A stretch of DNA of 64,000 bases from Candidatus Poribacteria bacterium (GTDB lineage: Bacteria; Poribacteria; WGA-4E; WGA-3G): the NCBI GenBank assembly GCA_958295945.1, contig OY282386.1, positions 3,776,204 through 3,840,203 on the forward strand, read 5' to 3'. The stretch's first letter is position 1, and the number at the start of each line of letters is the position of its first letter. Shown here piece after piece: positions 52,672 through 60,929 of this stretch. Both the position numbers and the translations under genes were made by a program. The notes under the pieces are model-generated. The model made no database searches. It was not told where the DNA came from and saw only the letters and a list, made by a program, of their open reading frames with translations.

Positions 52672-53859
52672 TCAATCCGCAGCAGGAGCAAATGTTTCAG
52701 GATTTTCAGCTGCTGCATCGTAATCTTCAATCAGTTTTGTTATACTCGGGTTTTCACCGCATAGCGGACAATTTTCATCACGAGGCACTTTCATTTCACG
52801 ATAAGTCATACTCAGTGCATCATAAAGAATTAGCCTACCGATAAGCGGTTCACCGAGACCAAGAATATACTTAATCGCTTCAGTTGCCATCATCACACCG
52901 ATAACGCCTGGGAGCACGCCCAGGACACCTGCTTCACTTCAGCTTGGCACCAAGCCGGGTGGTGGAGGCGTAGGATACATGCATCGGTAGCAAGGACCTT
53001 CGTTCGGTTTGAAGAGACTTACCTGTCCTTCAAATTGGAAAATGCTACCATGCACAATCGGTTTGTTCATCAGAACTGCAGCATCGTTGACAAGAAATCG
53101 CGTTGCGAAGTTGTCGCATCCATCAACAATCAGATCGTATTCCGAAAAAATCTCCTCAACATTGTCTGCAGTGAGTCGCAGGTTATACGGTGTAATCTCA
53201 ACATCTGGGTTGAGTGATTTTATCGTAGTAGTTGCCGACTGAACTTTCGGTGTGCCAACTGCTTCTGTCCTGTGAAGAATCTGACGTTGTAGATTGCTCA
53301 ACTCCACAACATCTGAGTCAATAATCCCCATCTGTCCAATACCAGCAGCACCAAGATATACACCAGCAGGCGAACCTAATCCACCAGCACCGACGAGTAA
53401 AACTTTAGCATCAAGTAATTTTGCTTGTCCACGTTCACCAACTTCGGTAAGCATGAAGTGACGACTATACCTATCAAGTTGCTCATGCGACATCTCTTTA
53501 TCTTGTACAGTTGGGAATCCAGCAGTAGACCAGTCTCTGTATCCACCCGCCATGGATACGGTATCTGTATATCCCATCTCACGCAACGATTTTGCTGCGA
53601 GGAGTGAACGTGATCCAGCAGCACAATACACCACAACCTTTTGATCTCGGTCAGGAATGTAATCTTCAACAGAGAATTCCAGCATCCCACGAGTTACGTG
53701 AACAGCATCGGGTATATAACCCGCACGATATTCATCTTCATCGCGAACATCTAGCAGTACAAAGTCACTTCCATTTTCCTTGTTTTCTTTAACGTCTGTG
53801 GCTGTGACTTCTGGGATCTCTGTCTTTGCCTCCTCTACGATTTGCCTATACGATTTCAT
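52672..53859 (-). CDS. Rhodanese-MoeB/ThiF fusion, probable selenoprotein (in-frame TGA)
   Basis: A 395-residue protein if TGA 52941-52939 is read through. The start ATG 53859 (MKSYRQIVEE) follows GGAGAACAATTT. Residues ~25-110 are a rhodanese domain with the catalytic Cys in VVVYCAAGSRS. Then follows an E1-like MoeB/ThiF adenylyltransferase: LLVGAGGLGSPAGVYLGAAGIG (ATP), DVVELSNLQRQ, VDGCDNFATRFLVND, and zinc cysteines in PCYRCMYP and NCPLCGE. The TGA falls in PPPPGLVPS-U-SEAGVLGVLPG, where relatives have the conserved Cys, and the frame continues normally to the end. A SECIS-like hairpin follows. The likely role is activating a ThiS/MoaD-type sulfur carrier. A point mutation to a stop (pseudogene) or a sequencing error is the alternative. 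Confidence 0.78.
52907..52941 (-). promoter_or_regulatory. TGA codon with SECIS-like hairpin
   Basis: TGA at 52941-52939, then 14 nt, then CCTGGG-CGTGCT-CCCAGG (52924-52907): a perfect 6-bp stem with a 6-nt loop whose second base is G, 22 nt after the TGA. Bacterial SECIS elements need a stem-loop just after UGA with a G in the first two loop positions at 16-37 nt, which this meets. The element lies within coding sequence that is itself conserved, so chance pairing is possible. Confidence 0.65.
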
Positions 53860-54072
53860 AAATTGTTCTCCAAAGTATATAGTTACTTTTTTCGTCAATA
53901 ACGACTATTTCATGTGTTCAACGGTGGTCCATAAGCTTCTGGATTCCTTTGTAATCCTGAAACGATTATAGCATGATTCTCGTGCCTTGTCAATCATTTT
54001 GATATGTGTATTAGTTTTCATATTTTCTGCCTATCAGATAGTGACACATTTGGATATCCATGGTTAAATATG

Positions 54073-54101
54073 TTGATATTTGCTTTGAGGTATGTTATTA
54101 T
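54073..54101 (+). promoter_or_regulatory. Promoter TTGATA-17-TATTAT
   Basis: The -35 TTGATA (54073-54078) and -10 TATTAT (54096-54101) are 17 bp apart, 40 bp before the GTG start at 54141. Confidence 0.55.
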
Positions 54102-54140
54102 GTGACTAAAGAGTTTTAAAACTTAGAGGTGAAAGAAAAA

Positions 54141-55784
54141 GTGAATGATGGGTTTGATGATGACCATGACTCATCGCAGGGACCAGGTGACACTTCAAGT
54201 CTTGGTGTAGAGTTATCCGCACAACAAGTTGAAATTCACCGTAACCTGAAATCTATTGGACCTGAGATAGCTGCATATTATTTAGATGGGATCAGGATTC
54301 TACAAAACAAGGACCTAGAAACTGCAGCGAGTCTTTTAGCACATGTTGCACGGGAAATTGATGGGGGTTTAAGGGATATTTTATCCAGCGACGAAGTCAA
54401 GAGACATATACAAAGCGAACTCACAGAAGCAGTCTTAGTTAAGTTAGGAAACTATAACGAATTAAAAGACCGTAAAGGTCATATTGCTTCAATTTTGTCA
54501 GCACTAAACATTGATGGAGTTCACTTACTTTCTATTGATGACTCCCGCGTTAGACTTGCTATTAGGTGGATAAAAGTCGCTAAGGACTTTGTCAGATTTG
54601 CTCATCGTCATGGGGTAGGAAAATCTCCTCGAAGGATAGAAGATTTTGAAGGACTCTGGTTTGAATTTGAATCAGTATTGGTTGATTTAGTTGGGCATTA
54701 TCTTAATCTGCTTGACAGATTGGATCGAATTCGGATTGCCCAACCAACTCCGGAAAGAAGAGAGGTGCTGCGAAATTTGTTAGAATCCGAAGCAAGGCGT
54801 ACGTATTTTTTTGGCAGCCTTGAATCAACTAACTGGTTGATACCTCTGAAAGAGGATGGTTGGTTTGATCCAGTTCATAATCCTTATCCTCAAGAGGACC
54901 CCGGTCAACCTGGAACATTTCGCATACCTACTTGGCATGCTTTTGAATATATAACGAGGATTTCCACACATTCAAAAGTTGATATTGATTTACTCGTGGA
55001 CATTGTGAATTCTATCATAAACTATACTGACGACAACGGAGAGAGGATCGAAAATAATAGAACAGACCTACAGATTATCAAAATTATCGTTACACTTCCA
55101 ACGGACATGATAGAATCTCAGCATATCGATTTTATGGGAACAGCATTGAAATCTAAATGGAAGTCCGGACTTGTGGATAATGAAATAGGTCAAACGATGC
55201 TGCCTAAGTTTCTTGATGAAGGTAAACGAGAGTTAACTCTTGCATTACTCAGAATAATCCTTGAAGTCAGAACCGTTGATGGGCGAATCTGTCCTATAAT
55301 GGATGAGCCCTGGCTTGAAGATGCTCTCAAAAAACATGGACAAGTTATCGCAAATTTATGTGGAATAGAAGCAACTCAAATTACGCTTGAACAGATCCGA
55401 GTTATTGATAGGGAAGATCCATTTGCTTTTAACTTTATGCAATTGGTTGAAAGTGATATCTCCCAACTTTCAGTTGCGGATTATACTGAATTGATTGTGA
55501 GTTTTACAAGTCTTCTCTATCAGTTTGCTGAACCCAACAATATCAAGATGACTGTTAAAAGACTTCTTAATGAACCACATACAATTATCCGACGGATTGG
55601 AGTTAATGCAATTAACCACCATTACGACGATTTAAAGGATCTATTTTGGAACTGGGAAGGCAATCCACTTGATGAATATGAATTGAAACCTGAAATGTAT
55701 CAATTGATTCAAACTAATAGTTCTAATTTTGACGTTGACGAAATGGAGCAGATGTTACAATGGATAGAATCAACCCAGGGCTAA
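54141..55784 (+). CDS. Uncharacterised large helical protein, N-terminal part (probably split gene)
   Basis: A 547-aa soluble, helical protein of unknown function. The start is taken as GTG 54141 after AGAGGTGAAAGAAAAA; a GTG at 54129 overlaps that ribosome site. No signal peptide, membrane segment or known catalytic motif was seen. The C-terminal end stops abruptly after MLQWIESTQG, and the next ORF, in another frame and overlapping by 25 bp, continues with DDETQAKYVAYRRREWLSAL, which reads like its natural continuation. So the two are probably one ~1,120-aa gene broken by a frameshift near 55.77-55.80 kb. They may alternatively be coupled separate proteins. Confidence 0.7.
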   Translation: MNDGFDDDHDSSQGPGDTSSLGVELSAQQVEIHRNLKSIGPEIAAYYLDGIRILQNKDLETAASLLAHVAREIDGGLRDILSSDEVKRHIQSELTEAVLVKLGNYNELKDRKGHIASILSALNIDGVHLLSIDDSRVRLAIRWIKVAKDFVRFAHRHGVGKSPRRIEDFEGLWFEFESVLVDLVGHYLNLLDRLDRIRIAQPTPERREVLRNLLESEARRTYFFGSLESTNWLIPLKEDGWFDPVHNPYPQEDPGQPGTFRIPTWHAFEYITRISTHSKVDIDLLVDIVNSIINYTDDNGERIENNRTDLQIIKIIVTLPTDMIESQHIDFMGTALKSKWKSGLVDNEIGQTMLPKFLDEGKRELTLALLRIILEVRTVDGRICPIMDEPWLEDALKKHGQVIANLCGIEATQITLEQIRVIDREDPFAFNFMQLVESDISQLSVADYTELIVSFTSLLYQFAEPNNIKMTVKRLLNEPHTIIRRIGVNAINHHYDDLKDLFWNWEGNPLDEYELKPEMYQLIQTNSSNFDVDEMEQMLQWIESTQG

Positions 55785-57484
55785 CAGACAACAATGACGA
55801 TGAGACGCAGGCGAAATATGTGGCGTACAGAAGACGCGAATGGCTTTCTGCCTTGATGGAAACTGGCAATGAGAATGTTCTTGCTGCCAATAGGAAATAT
55901 GAAAAGATCAATCCTGAACCAATTGAAAATCCAGGCTATAATCGGCACATTGAAATTTGGGCAGGCAGCACTAGTCCTCTAACAGTGGAGCAATTATCGA
56001 GTCTATCAAATATACAGATTGCTGAGTACATCACTAATTTTAAGCAAACAGAAGTCTTCCGTAAGTCTGACCCGACAGAGCGCGGCTTAGCACAGACGCT
56101 TGAGAAAAGTGTAGTTGCAAGTCCACAAAAATTTGCTGATAATCTAATGCCCTTTGGATATATCTCAAGTTTCTACCAATCTTCGCTATTACACGGGTTC
56201 TTAAAGGCATGGCGTGATAAAAATTCGTTTGATTGGTGCGCTTTGCTGATATTCATCCGCCAGATTCTTTCATTAGAACACTTCTGGAGTGTGCAGTACA
56301 AAGTTGGCTTTAACTATAGGAATTGGATTCTTTCTACAGCCGCCGATTTGATAAGAGAGGGAACAAAAGATGATAAACATGCATTTGATGCCCAACTTTT
56401 GCCTCTTGCTGAAGAAATTCTGTTGATTCTTGTGGAGAAAGCTGAACCAAGCATTTTCACGCCGAAAGATTCCTCTCTTGATGCCTTAAGTTCAAATAGA
56501 GGTAAAGTGTTTACTGCGATGATAAACTATGCCTTAAGGCACGCACGTATTAACGAAGATAAACTTGGTGGTATCAGATGGCCACGATCCATCAAAGCTG
56601 ATTTTACCAAAAGATTAGACCGGATCGTTGAACCATCGCTTGAGTTCTCCTACACGCTGGGACTTTACTTGTCATGCCTATCTTATCTTGATAAAGAGTG
56701 GGTCATTAGTAATATAGACCACATCTTCCCGCTGCATGACGAAGATCATTGGCAAACTGCTTTTTCAGGATATCTGATACATTCGCGAGTTTACGAAGAG
56801 TTATATTCTTGGTTTAAGGCAAACGGACACTATCAGAAAGCATTGATTACAGATTTTGCTGATGTTGAGGTATTGGATAGACTTGTTAAGCATATCTGTA
56901 CAGGTTGGATAGAAGACAGCGAAACCTTGGATGATAAAGGCAGTCTTATTTATCAGTTGATACACTGCAGTAACCCCAATCTTCTTTCTGGCGTGGTCTA
57001 TTTTTTCTCGCGCCGCAAGGATAACTTATCCGAGAAAGTGAAAGAAAAGGTCATACCAACGTGGCGTGCCTTGTTTGAAGTCCTTTCGGAACATAGCGAA
57101 GAAAAGGAATATCAGGCAGTTTTAAGTCCTCTATCCATGTGGTTGGGACTTATTGATAAAATAGATGATGAAGTGCTTGCATGGGTAAAAGTATCCATGA
57201 ACTATCTTGACAAGGTTCCGGGGTACGCTTACACCTTATCGCGTGTTATTGAGGCTTTGCAGAAACATGTGTTGACAACACCAGAGAAAGTTGCAAAAAT
57301 TTATCTTGAAATCCCTACACGTGAAATGTGGTTTCTTGGACAAACGAAAAAAGACGAAGTTGAAGAAACCATCCGAATTCTATACAAGAAAGGGCATAAG
57401 GATATTGCCGATGAAATCTGCAATCAATTTGGAAAGGCAGGTGTTGACTTCATAAGATCCGTTTATGAAGAATCTAAACATTAG
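55760..57484 (+). CDS. Uncharacterised large helical protein, C-terminal part (probably split gene)
   Basis: 574 aa from ATG 55760, with no ribosome site of its own beyond coding sequence of the upstream ORF. It is rich in long amphipathic helices with alternating Trp/Leu (SFYQSSLLHGFLKAWRDKN, HTAFSGYLIHSRV-type, MWLGLIDKIDDEVLAWV), a HEAT/TPR-like solenoid impression. Unknown family. The first ~10 residues (MDRINPGLTD) probably do not exist in the natural protein; homology-like sequence begins about DDETQAKYV. No partner gene is adjacent besides its upstream half; the LamG gene follows after 260 bp with its own promoter. Confidence 0.7.
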   Translation: MDRINPGLTDNNDDETQAKYVAYRRREWLSALMETGNENVLAANRKYEKINPEPIENPGYNRHIEIWAGSTSPLTVEQLSSLSNIQIAEYITNFKQTEVFRKSDPTERGLAQTLEKSVVASPQKFADNLMPFGYISSFYQSSLLHGFLKAWRDKNSFDWCALLIFIRQILSLEHFWSVQYKVGFNYRNWILSTAADLIREGTKDDKHAFDAQLLPLAEEILLILVEKAEPSIFTPKDSSLDALSSNRGKVFTAMINYALRHARINEDKLGGIRWPRSIKADFTKRLDRIVEPSLEFSYTLGLYLSCLSYLDKEWVISNIDHIFPLHDEDHWQTAFSGYLIHSRVYEELYSWFKANGHYQKALITDFADVEVLDRLVKHICTGWIEDSETLDDKGSLIYQLIHCSNPNLLSGVVYFFSRRKDNLSEKVKEKVIPTWRALFEVLSEHSEEKEYQAVLSPLSMWLGLIDKIDDEVLAWVKVSMNYLDKVPGYAYTLSRVIEALQKHVLTTPEKVAKIYLEIPTREMWFLGQTKKDEVEETIRILYKKGHKDIADEICNQFGKAGVDFIRSVYEESKH

Positions 57485-57682
57485 TAGATATTTAATTTGC
57501 ACAATTCTTAGAGTCGTCACTACCAATATTTGCCTTGGACCTACCACGAATTCATATATAGACTAAATTTTGCGCCTCATATCAATTTTTCGTTTTTCAA
57601 TTTATTCTAAAGTGTATCAACCTTTCTACCCATAAGAATCTAAGCAAATACTGTAATTTAGTTCCCTAAACTCAAAGAAACA

Positions 57683-57691
57683 TGGTATAAT
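57683..57691 (+). promoter_or_regulatory. Extended -10 element ahead of the LamG gene
   Basis: TGGTATAAT (-10 hexamer TATAAT 57686-57691, TG extension at 57683) lies 55 bp upstream of ATG 57746. The -35 (TTCCCT 57662) is poor. The remaining gap 57485-57745 is AT-rich and holds no gene. Confidence 0.45.
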
Positions 57692-57745
57692 ATTAACGCG
57701 TTCAAAGCACAGAAGTAAGTAAAATCTTACAAAGGAGAAATTACA

Positions 57746-58492
57746 ATGTCTAAGGTATTCTTAGTGTTACTTTTATGCTCATCTATATTCACGAGTATAT
57801 GTCTTGCCAATCCTGCTGATGATGGACTTGTCGGCTACTGGTCCTTTGATGAAGGGAATGGAAAAACTGCAGCAGACATAACTGGCAACGGACATGATGG
57901 AGAATTTGCTGGGGATCCAAAATGGGTCGCGGGAAAATTTGGTAATGCACTTGAATTCGATGGTGCTGACGATCATGTTGTTGTAGATGATGACGACGCA
58001 TTAGACCTAACGGAAAAAATTACATTGATGGCATGGTTTAGTCCAAATGAAGCACTGACAAGTCGTAGGTTAATGGTTAAAAACGATTCTATCTTCGTTA
58101 TATTTGACTTCGGTAATTCTAAGGATAGTATTGATTTCCTTGTGAAACCAGATAACAACTTTGCTGAATCGAAAACAACAGATTGGAAGATTGGTGAATG
58201 GTATCACTTTGCAGGGACGTTTGATGGAAAAACACTAAAGGTCTATATAAACGGTATACTTGAAGGTGAAGGTGCGAATAACAAACCTATTGCCCCATCA
58301 GACTTAGAACTCTGGATCGGTGGTGACGATTTTGGCAGACCAACGGATCATTTCCCAGGTAAAATAGATGAGGTGCGTCTCTATGACAAGGTCCTAACAG
58401 AAGCGGATATCCAAAGAGTGATGGATACGCCAGCAGATGTTGAACCACTTGGAAAAATGGCAACAACTTGGGGCAAAATAAAGTCAAATTAG
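57746..58492 (+). CDS. Secreted LamG (concanavalin-like) domain protein
   Basis: A 248-aa exported protein: signal peptide MSKVFLVLLLCSSIFTSICLA, then one LamG_3 jelly-roll domain. Landmarks: LVGYWSFDEGNGKTAADITGNG, FGNALEFDGADDHV, ITLMAWFSP, WYHFAGTFDGKTLKVYINGI and KIDEVRLYDKVLTEADIQ. It probably binds carbohydrate or a glycoprotein outside the membrane; no catalytic domain is present. AAAGGAGAA precedes the ATG. Confidence 0.9.
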   Translation: MSKVFLVLLLCSSIFTSICLANPADDGLVGYWSFDEGNGKTAADITGNGHDGEFAGDPKWVAGKFGNALEFDGADDHVVVDDDDALDLTEKITLMAWFSPNEALTSRRLMVKNDSIFVIFDFGNSKDSIDFLVKPDNNFAESKTTDWKIGEWYHFAGTFDGKTLKVYINGILEGEGANNKPIAPSDLELWIGGDDFGRPTDHFPGKIDEVRLYDKVLTEADIQRVMDTPADVEPLGKMATTWGKIKSN

Positions 58493-58596
58493 ATTCTTAA
58501 AGTAAGACCTCAGCTGTTCACATACTAAGGTATGTTCTGTTTGTTTACCGAACACACCTTGTCTATTCCATAATTCCGGTTAGAGAATTCAATAAC

Positions 58597-58683
58597 ACCA
58601 AATTAACTTGATTTGTCCTGTTTTTGATGCTGCGAACACGGCGGGCAGGGGAACCCTGTCCCTACGATTTAGGTTAATTTGGT
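58597..58683. repeat. 87-bp element: 11-bp inverted ends around a GGGCAGGG hairpin
   Basis: ACCAAATTAAC (58597-58607) and GTTAATTTGGT (58673-58683) are perfect inverted ends, the same end family as 6451 and 32717. The centre is GGGCAGGG-GAA-CCCTGTCC (58643-58661), the 9.25-kb hairpin with its middle G-C pair changed to A-T/G-T. CCCTACGATT follows as in 9300-9314. Confidence 0.8.
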
Positions 58684-58716
58684 ATAATATTCAAAATGCA
58701 CACATAATATTTGGTT

Positions 58717-59538
58717 TTACAATACTGAAGTCGAACTCGGTAATCTCCAAATACCCAATAGGGCAAGTAGCGATAGATTTGGAAATAGCAATGGTGCAAA
58801 CAATGGTGCGCCATAAATGAACCTGTCAGTTATCTTCATTCCAGGCGCGTGCAAATCTGCTGTAAAGTGCAAGAGAAATCCAGCAAAACCCACTATGATA
58901 TTAACTCCTAAAACCACAACACAGAACTTCAGGAATGAAGGTTTGTATGGAAAGATGAATAGTGTTGCCAAACATCCAAGGGCCATCGCACTTGTCCAGA
59001 CCGGTAACCATTCTGTTATGTTGAAAAACCCATTCTGTGCGTGATCAAGAACAGAAAGCAGGAAATTCCCGCACCAACCAAGTCCAGCCAAAAACAGTAC
59101 CCATTGTGACCATTCAAATTCGGTATCAAGGATCAATCCATTCATTATTAAGAGCAAACCTACACCAGTAAATGCAAGGGGTGCTACAAATGGAGCAGCA
59201 TACACAAGACTTTTCAACGTCAGCTCTGAGAAGAAATGACTGTTCAAATGAAATAGCATGCCCCCTATGCCGACACCAATTGCCCCCCATCCAATCCCGA
59301 ATCGAAACCAATGTTTCCACCGTTTTTTTCTGGTGAGCACAGTTGGTACTAAAAGTATGGACGCGAAGAGTGAAAAATAAAAAGGCACCCATTCAGCGGA
59401 ATGATCAAACGCATTGATGGAGTGGGCTATGTAAACATCAAGTGCAAGAAACGCAAGGTTTATAATTATAAAAATATCAAGTAGTTTTGCAGCGAAACCG
59501 TTATTCGCTTGTATACTTTTCTCTAAGTTCTTTGGCAA
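58717..59538 (-). CDS. Multi-pass membrane protein, partner of octaheme cytochrome
   Basis: A 273-aa integral membrane protein with about eight hydrophobic helices (LLDIFIIINLAFLALDVYI, VPFYFSLFASILLVPTVL, SLVYAAPFVAPLAFTGVGLLL, and others) and several membrane histidines (H114/H117-type HLNSHF, HAQNGFF, LHFTADLHAPG). The only plausible start is TTG 59538, inside the cytochrome gene (38-bp overlap), so the exact N-terminus is uncertain. Strong coupling suggests it is the quinol-side or anchor partner of the cytochrome; family not recognised. Confidence 0.75.
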   Translation of the reverse strand: MPKNLEKSIQANNGFAAKLLDIFIIINLAFLALDVYIAHSINAFDHSAEWVPFYFSLFASILLVPTVLTRKKRWKHWFRFGIGWGAIGVGIGGMLFHLNSHFFSELTLKSLVYAAPFVAPLAFTGVGLLLIMNGLILDTEFEWSQWVLFLAGLGWCGNFLLSVLDHAQNGFFNITEWLPVWTSAMALGCLATLFIFPYKPSFLKFCVVVLGVNIIVGFAGFLLHFTADLHAPGMKITDRFIYGAPLFAPLLFPNLSLLALLGIWRLPSSTSVL

Positions 59539-60736
59539 TCTCTTTCAACTCCGTCATCTTTAGCAGAAGTTCATAGTTTCCGTGCCACTGCACAAAATCC
59601 GCACCCCCCATAAACGCACCGTGTTTGGCAGTTCTACCATAGTAGTGCCAAAGGTCAAAGTAAAGGAACTCGATCGGTTCGTCAAAAGGTTTGTCGGTCA
59701 ATAGTCCCTCATCACGTAGCGATTGCATCAACTTTTGTGCTTCAACTATTTTTGCATTGGTGTCAACTACAATTCCTTCAGCTTCTTGATAATATTTCTC
59801 AACATTTTGCTGGGTGTGACAACGCAAACAGGTCTCTTTCATTGCATCTTGTCCCTGATGATAAGTTGGACGTTTGTCAGATACGGCAGCAAAAAGCCAA
59901 TAAGAGAGTCGTTCGCTTGTATCGTGTGTCACCTTCAACCCATCTAAACCACTCAAATGACAAGTTACACATGTTGGAACGGACATGTCAGCCGTGGTCA
60001 AACTCTTAGGGGATGCGTCAAGATTCATACTTGCCTTTTGTGCATTGTAAAGCACACCATGCTTTGATTCATGGTAAATCTCAATTTGTGAATGGTCAGG
60101 TCCCATGTGACACTGTCCACATGTTTGCGGCTCCCTTGCCAATGCAACAGAAGAAGAATGTCTTGCATGGCAAGCAGTACAAGTACCAATAGAACCATCG
60201 TCGTTCGGTTTTCCAATATCATGACACCCTAAACAACCAACATCTATAGCATTCTGTCCTTCCGCTATTGCCAACTGATTGGGTGGACGATTAACTGCTC
60301 CTTTATGATATTTCTCTGCGAAAGCAATCTGTTCCGCAGTAAAGTCCTTAGCACCGGCAACAGCTGCCCAGGCCGGTGCCGCATGTCGACTTCTCAGAAA
60401 CTGTGTGTATTCTGTTAAATGGCACGCACTACAATTCTTGGCAGTAAGAGACTTAGCGATTGTAAAACCCATGTGTGCCTGTGACTCTTGTTTTTTAGCT
60501 GCTCTATGACAATCTAAACAATTCACTCCGTGCTTTGCATGCATACTCCGTTCAAACTGATGAACAACTGCAGATGTTTCTCTTCTATGGCATTCAGCAC
60601 ATTTACCGGAGGCGCGCACAAAGTCAGCACTCGGTTGGTTTCTCTCCACTTGTGGACGATTCGCATTGAAAATTAAAACTATGACAATTAATGTTGCACC
60701 TAAAAAAACTGAAAGGAAGATTGATTTAAATGACAT
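59501..60736 (-). CDS. Octaheme cytochrome c, hydroxylamine oxidoreductase-like
   Basis: A 411-aa protein with an N-terminal membrane anchor or uncleaved signal (residues 5-23) and eight CxxCH heme sites at C46, C73, C102, C168, C186, C206, C256 and C303. The sixth, CGQCHMGPDHSQIEIYHESKH, matches the HAO catalytic-heme neighbourhood. It is in the HAO/ONR superfamily, so it should process nitrogen (hydroxylamine, nitrite) compounds, either oxidatively or reductively; the cross-linking Tyr of true HAO cannot be placed by eye. It acts outside the inner membrane. The overlapping membrane gene downstream probably links it to the quinone pool. No cytochrome c maturation gene is in the window. Confidence 0.88.
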   Translation of the reverse strand: MSFKSIFLSVFLGATLIVIVLIFNANRPQVERNQPSADFVRASGKCAECHRRETSAVVHQFERSMHAKHGVNCLDCHRAAKKQESQAHMGFTIAKSLTAKNCSACHLTEYTQFLRSRHAAPAWAAVAGAKDFTAEQIAFAEKYHKGAVNRPPNQLAIAEGQNAIDVGCLGCHDIGKPNDDGSIGTCTACHARHSSSVALAREPQTCGQCHMGPDHSQIEIYHESKHGVLYNAQKASMNLDASPKSLTTADMSVPTCVTCHLSGLDGLKVTHDTSERLSYWLFAAVSDKRPTYHQGQDAMKETCLRCHTQQNVEKYYQEAEGIVVDTNAKIVEAQKLMQSLRDEGLLTDKPFDEPIEFLYFDLWHYYGRTAKHGAFMGGADFVQWHGNYELLLKMTELKEIAKELREKYTSE

Positions 60737-60929
60737 CTTGATTTTCCATTCGATTTCTGATATAATATGTTAAAGAAAACATCACTATCCACAGATTAGT
60801 TCTTCAAACAAATCTGAAAAATGAATATGGATATACGTTCATAATTTAACATGTTGAAAGTAAAAAATCCAATCTTTCTAATCATGGTAATATTCTATCA
60901 CGGCTGTTGAGGAACAGAAAGGACTATTA

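Noticed and set aside
52672-52917. Separate small protein downstream of MoeB
   Set aside because: It is the in-frame continuation of the MoeB domain after the TGA, not an independent gene.
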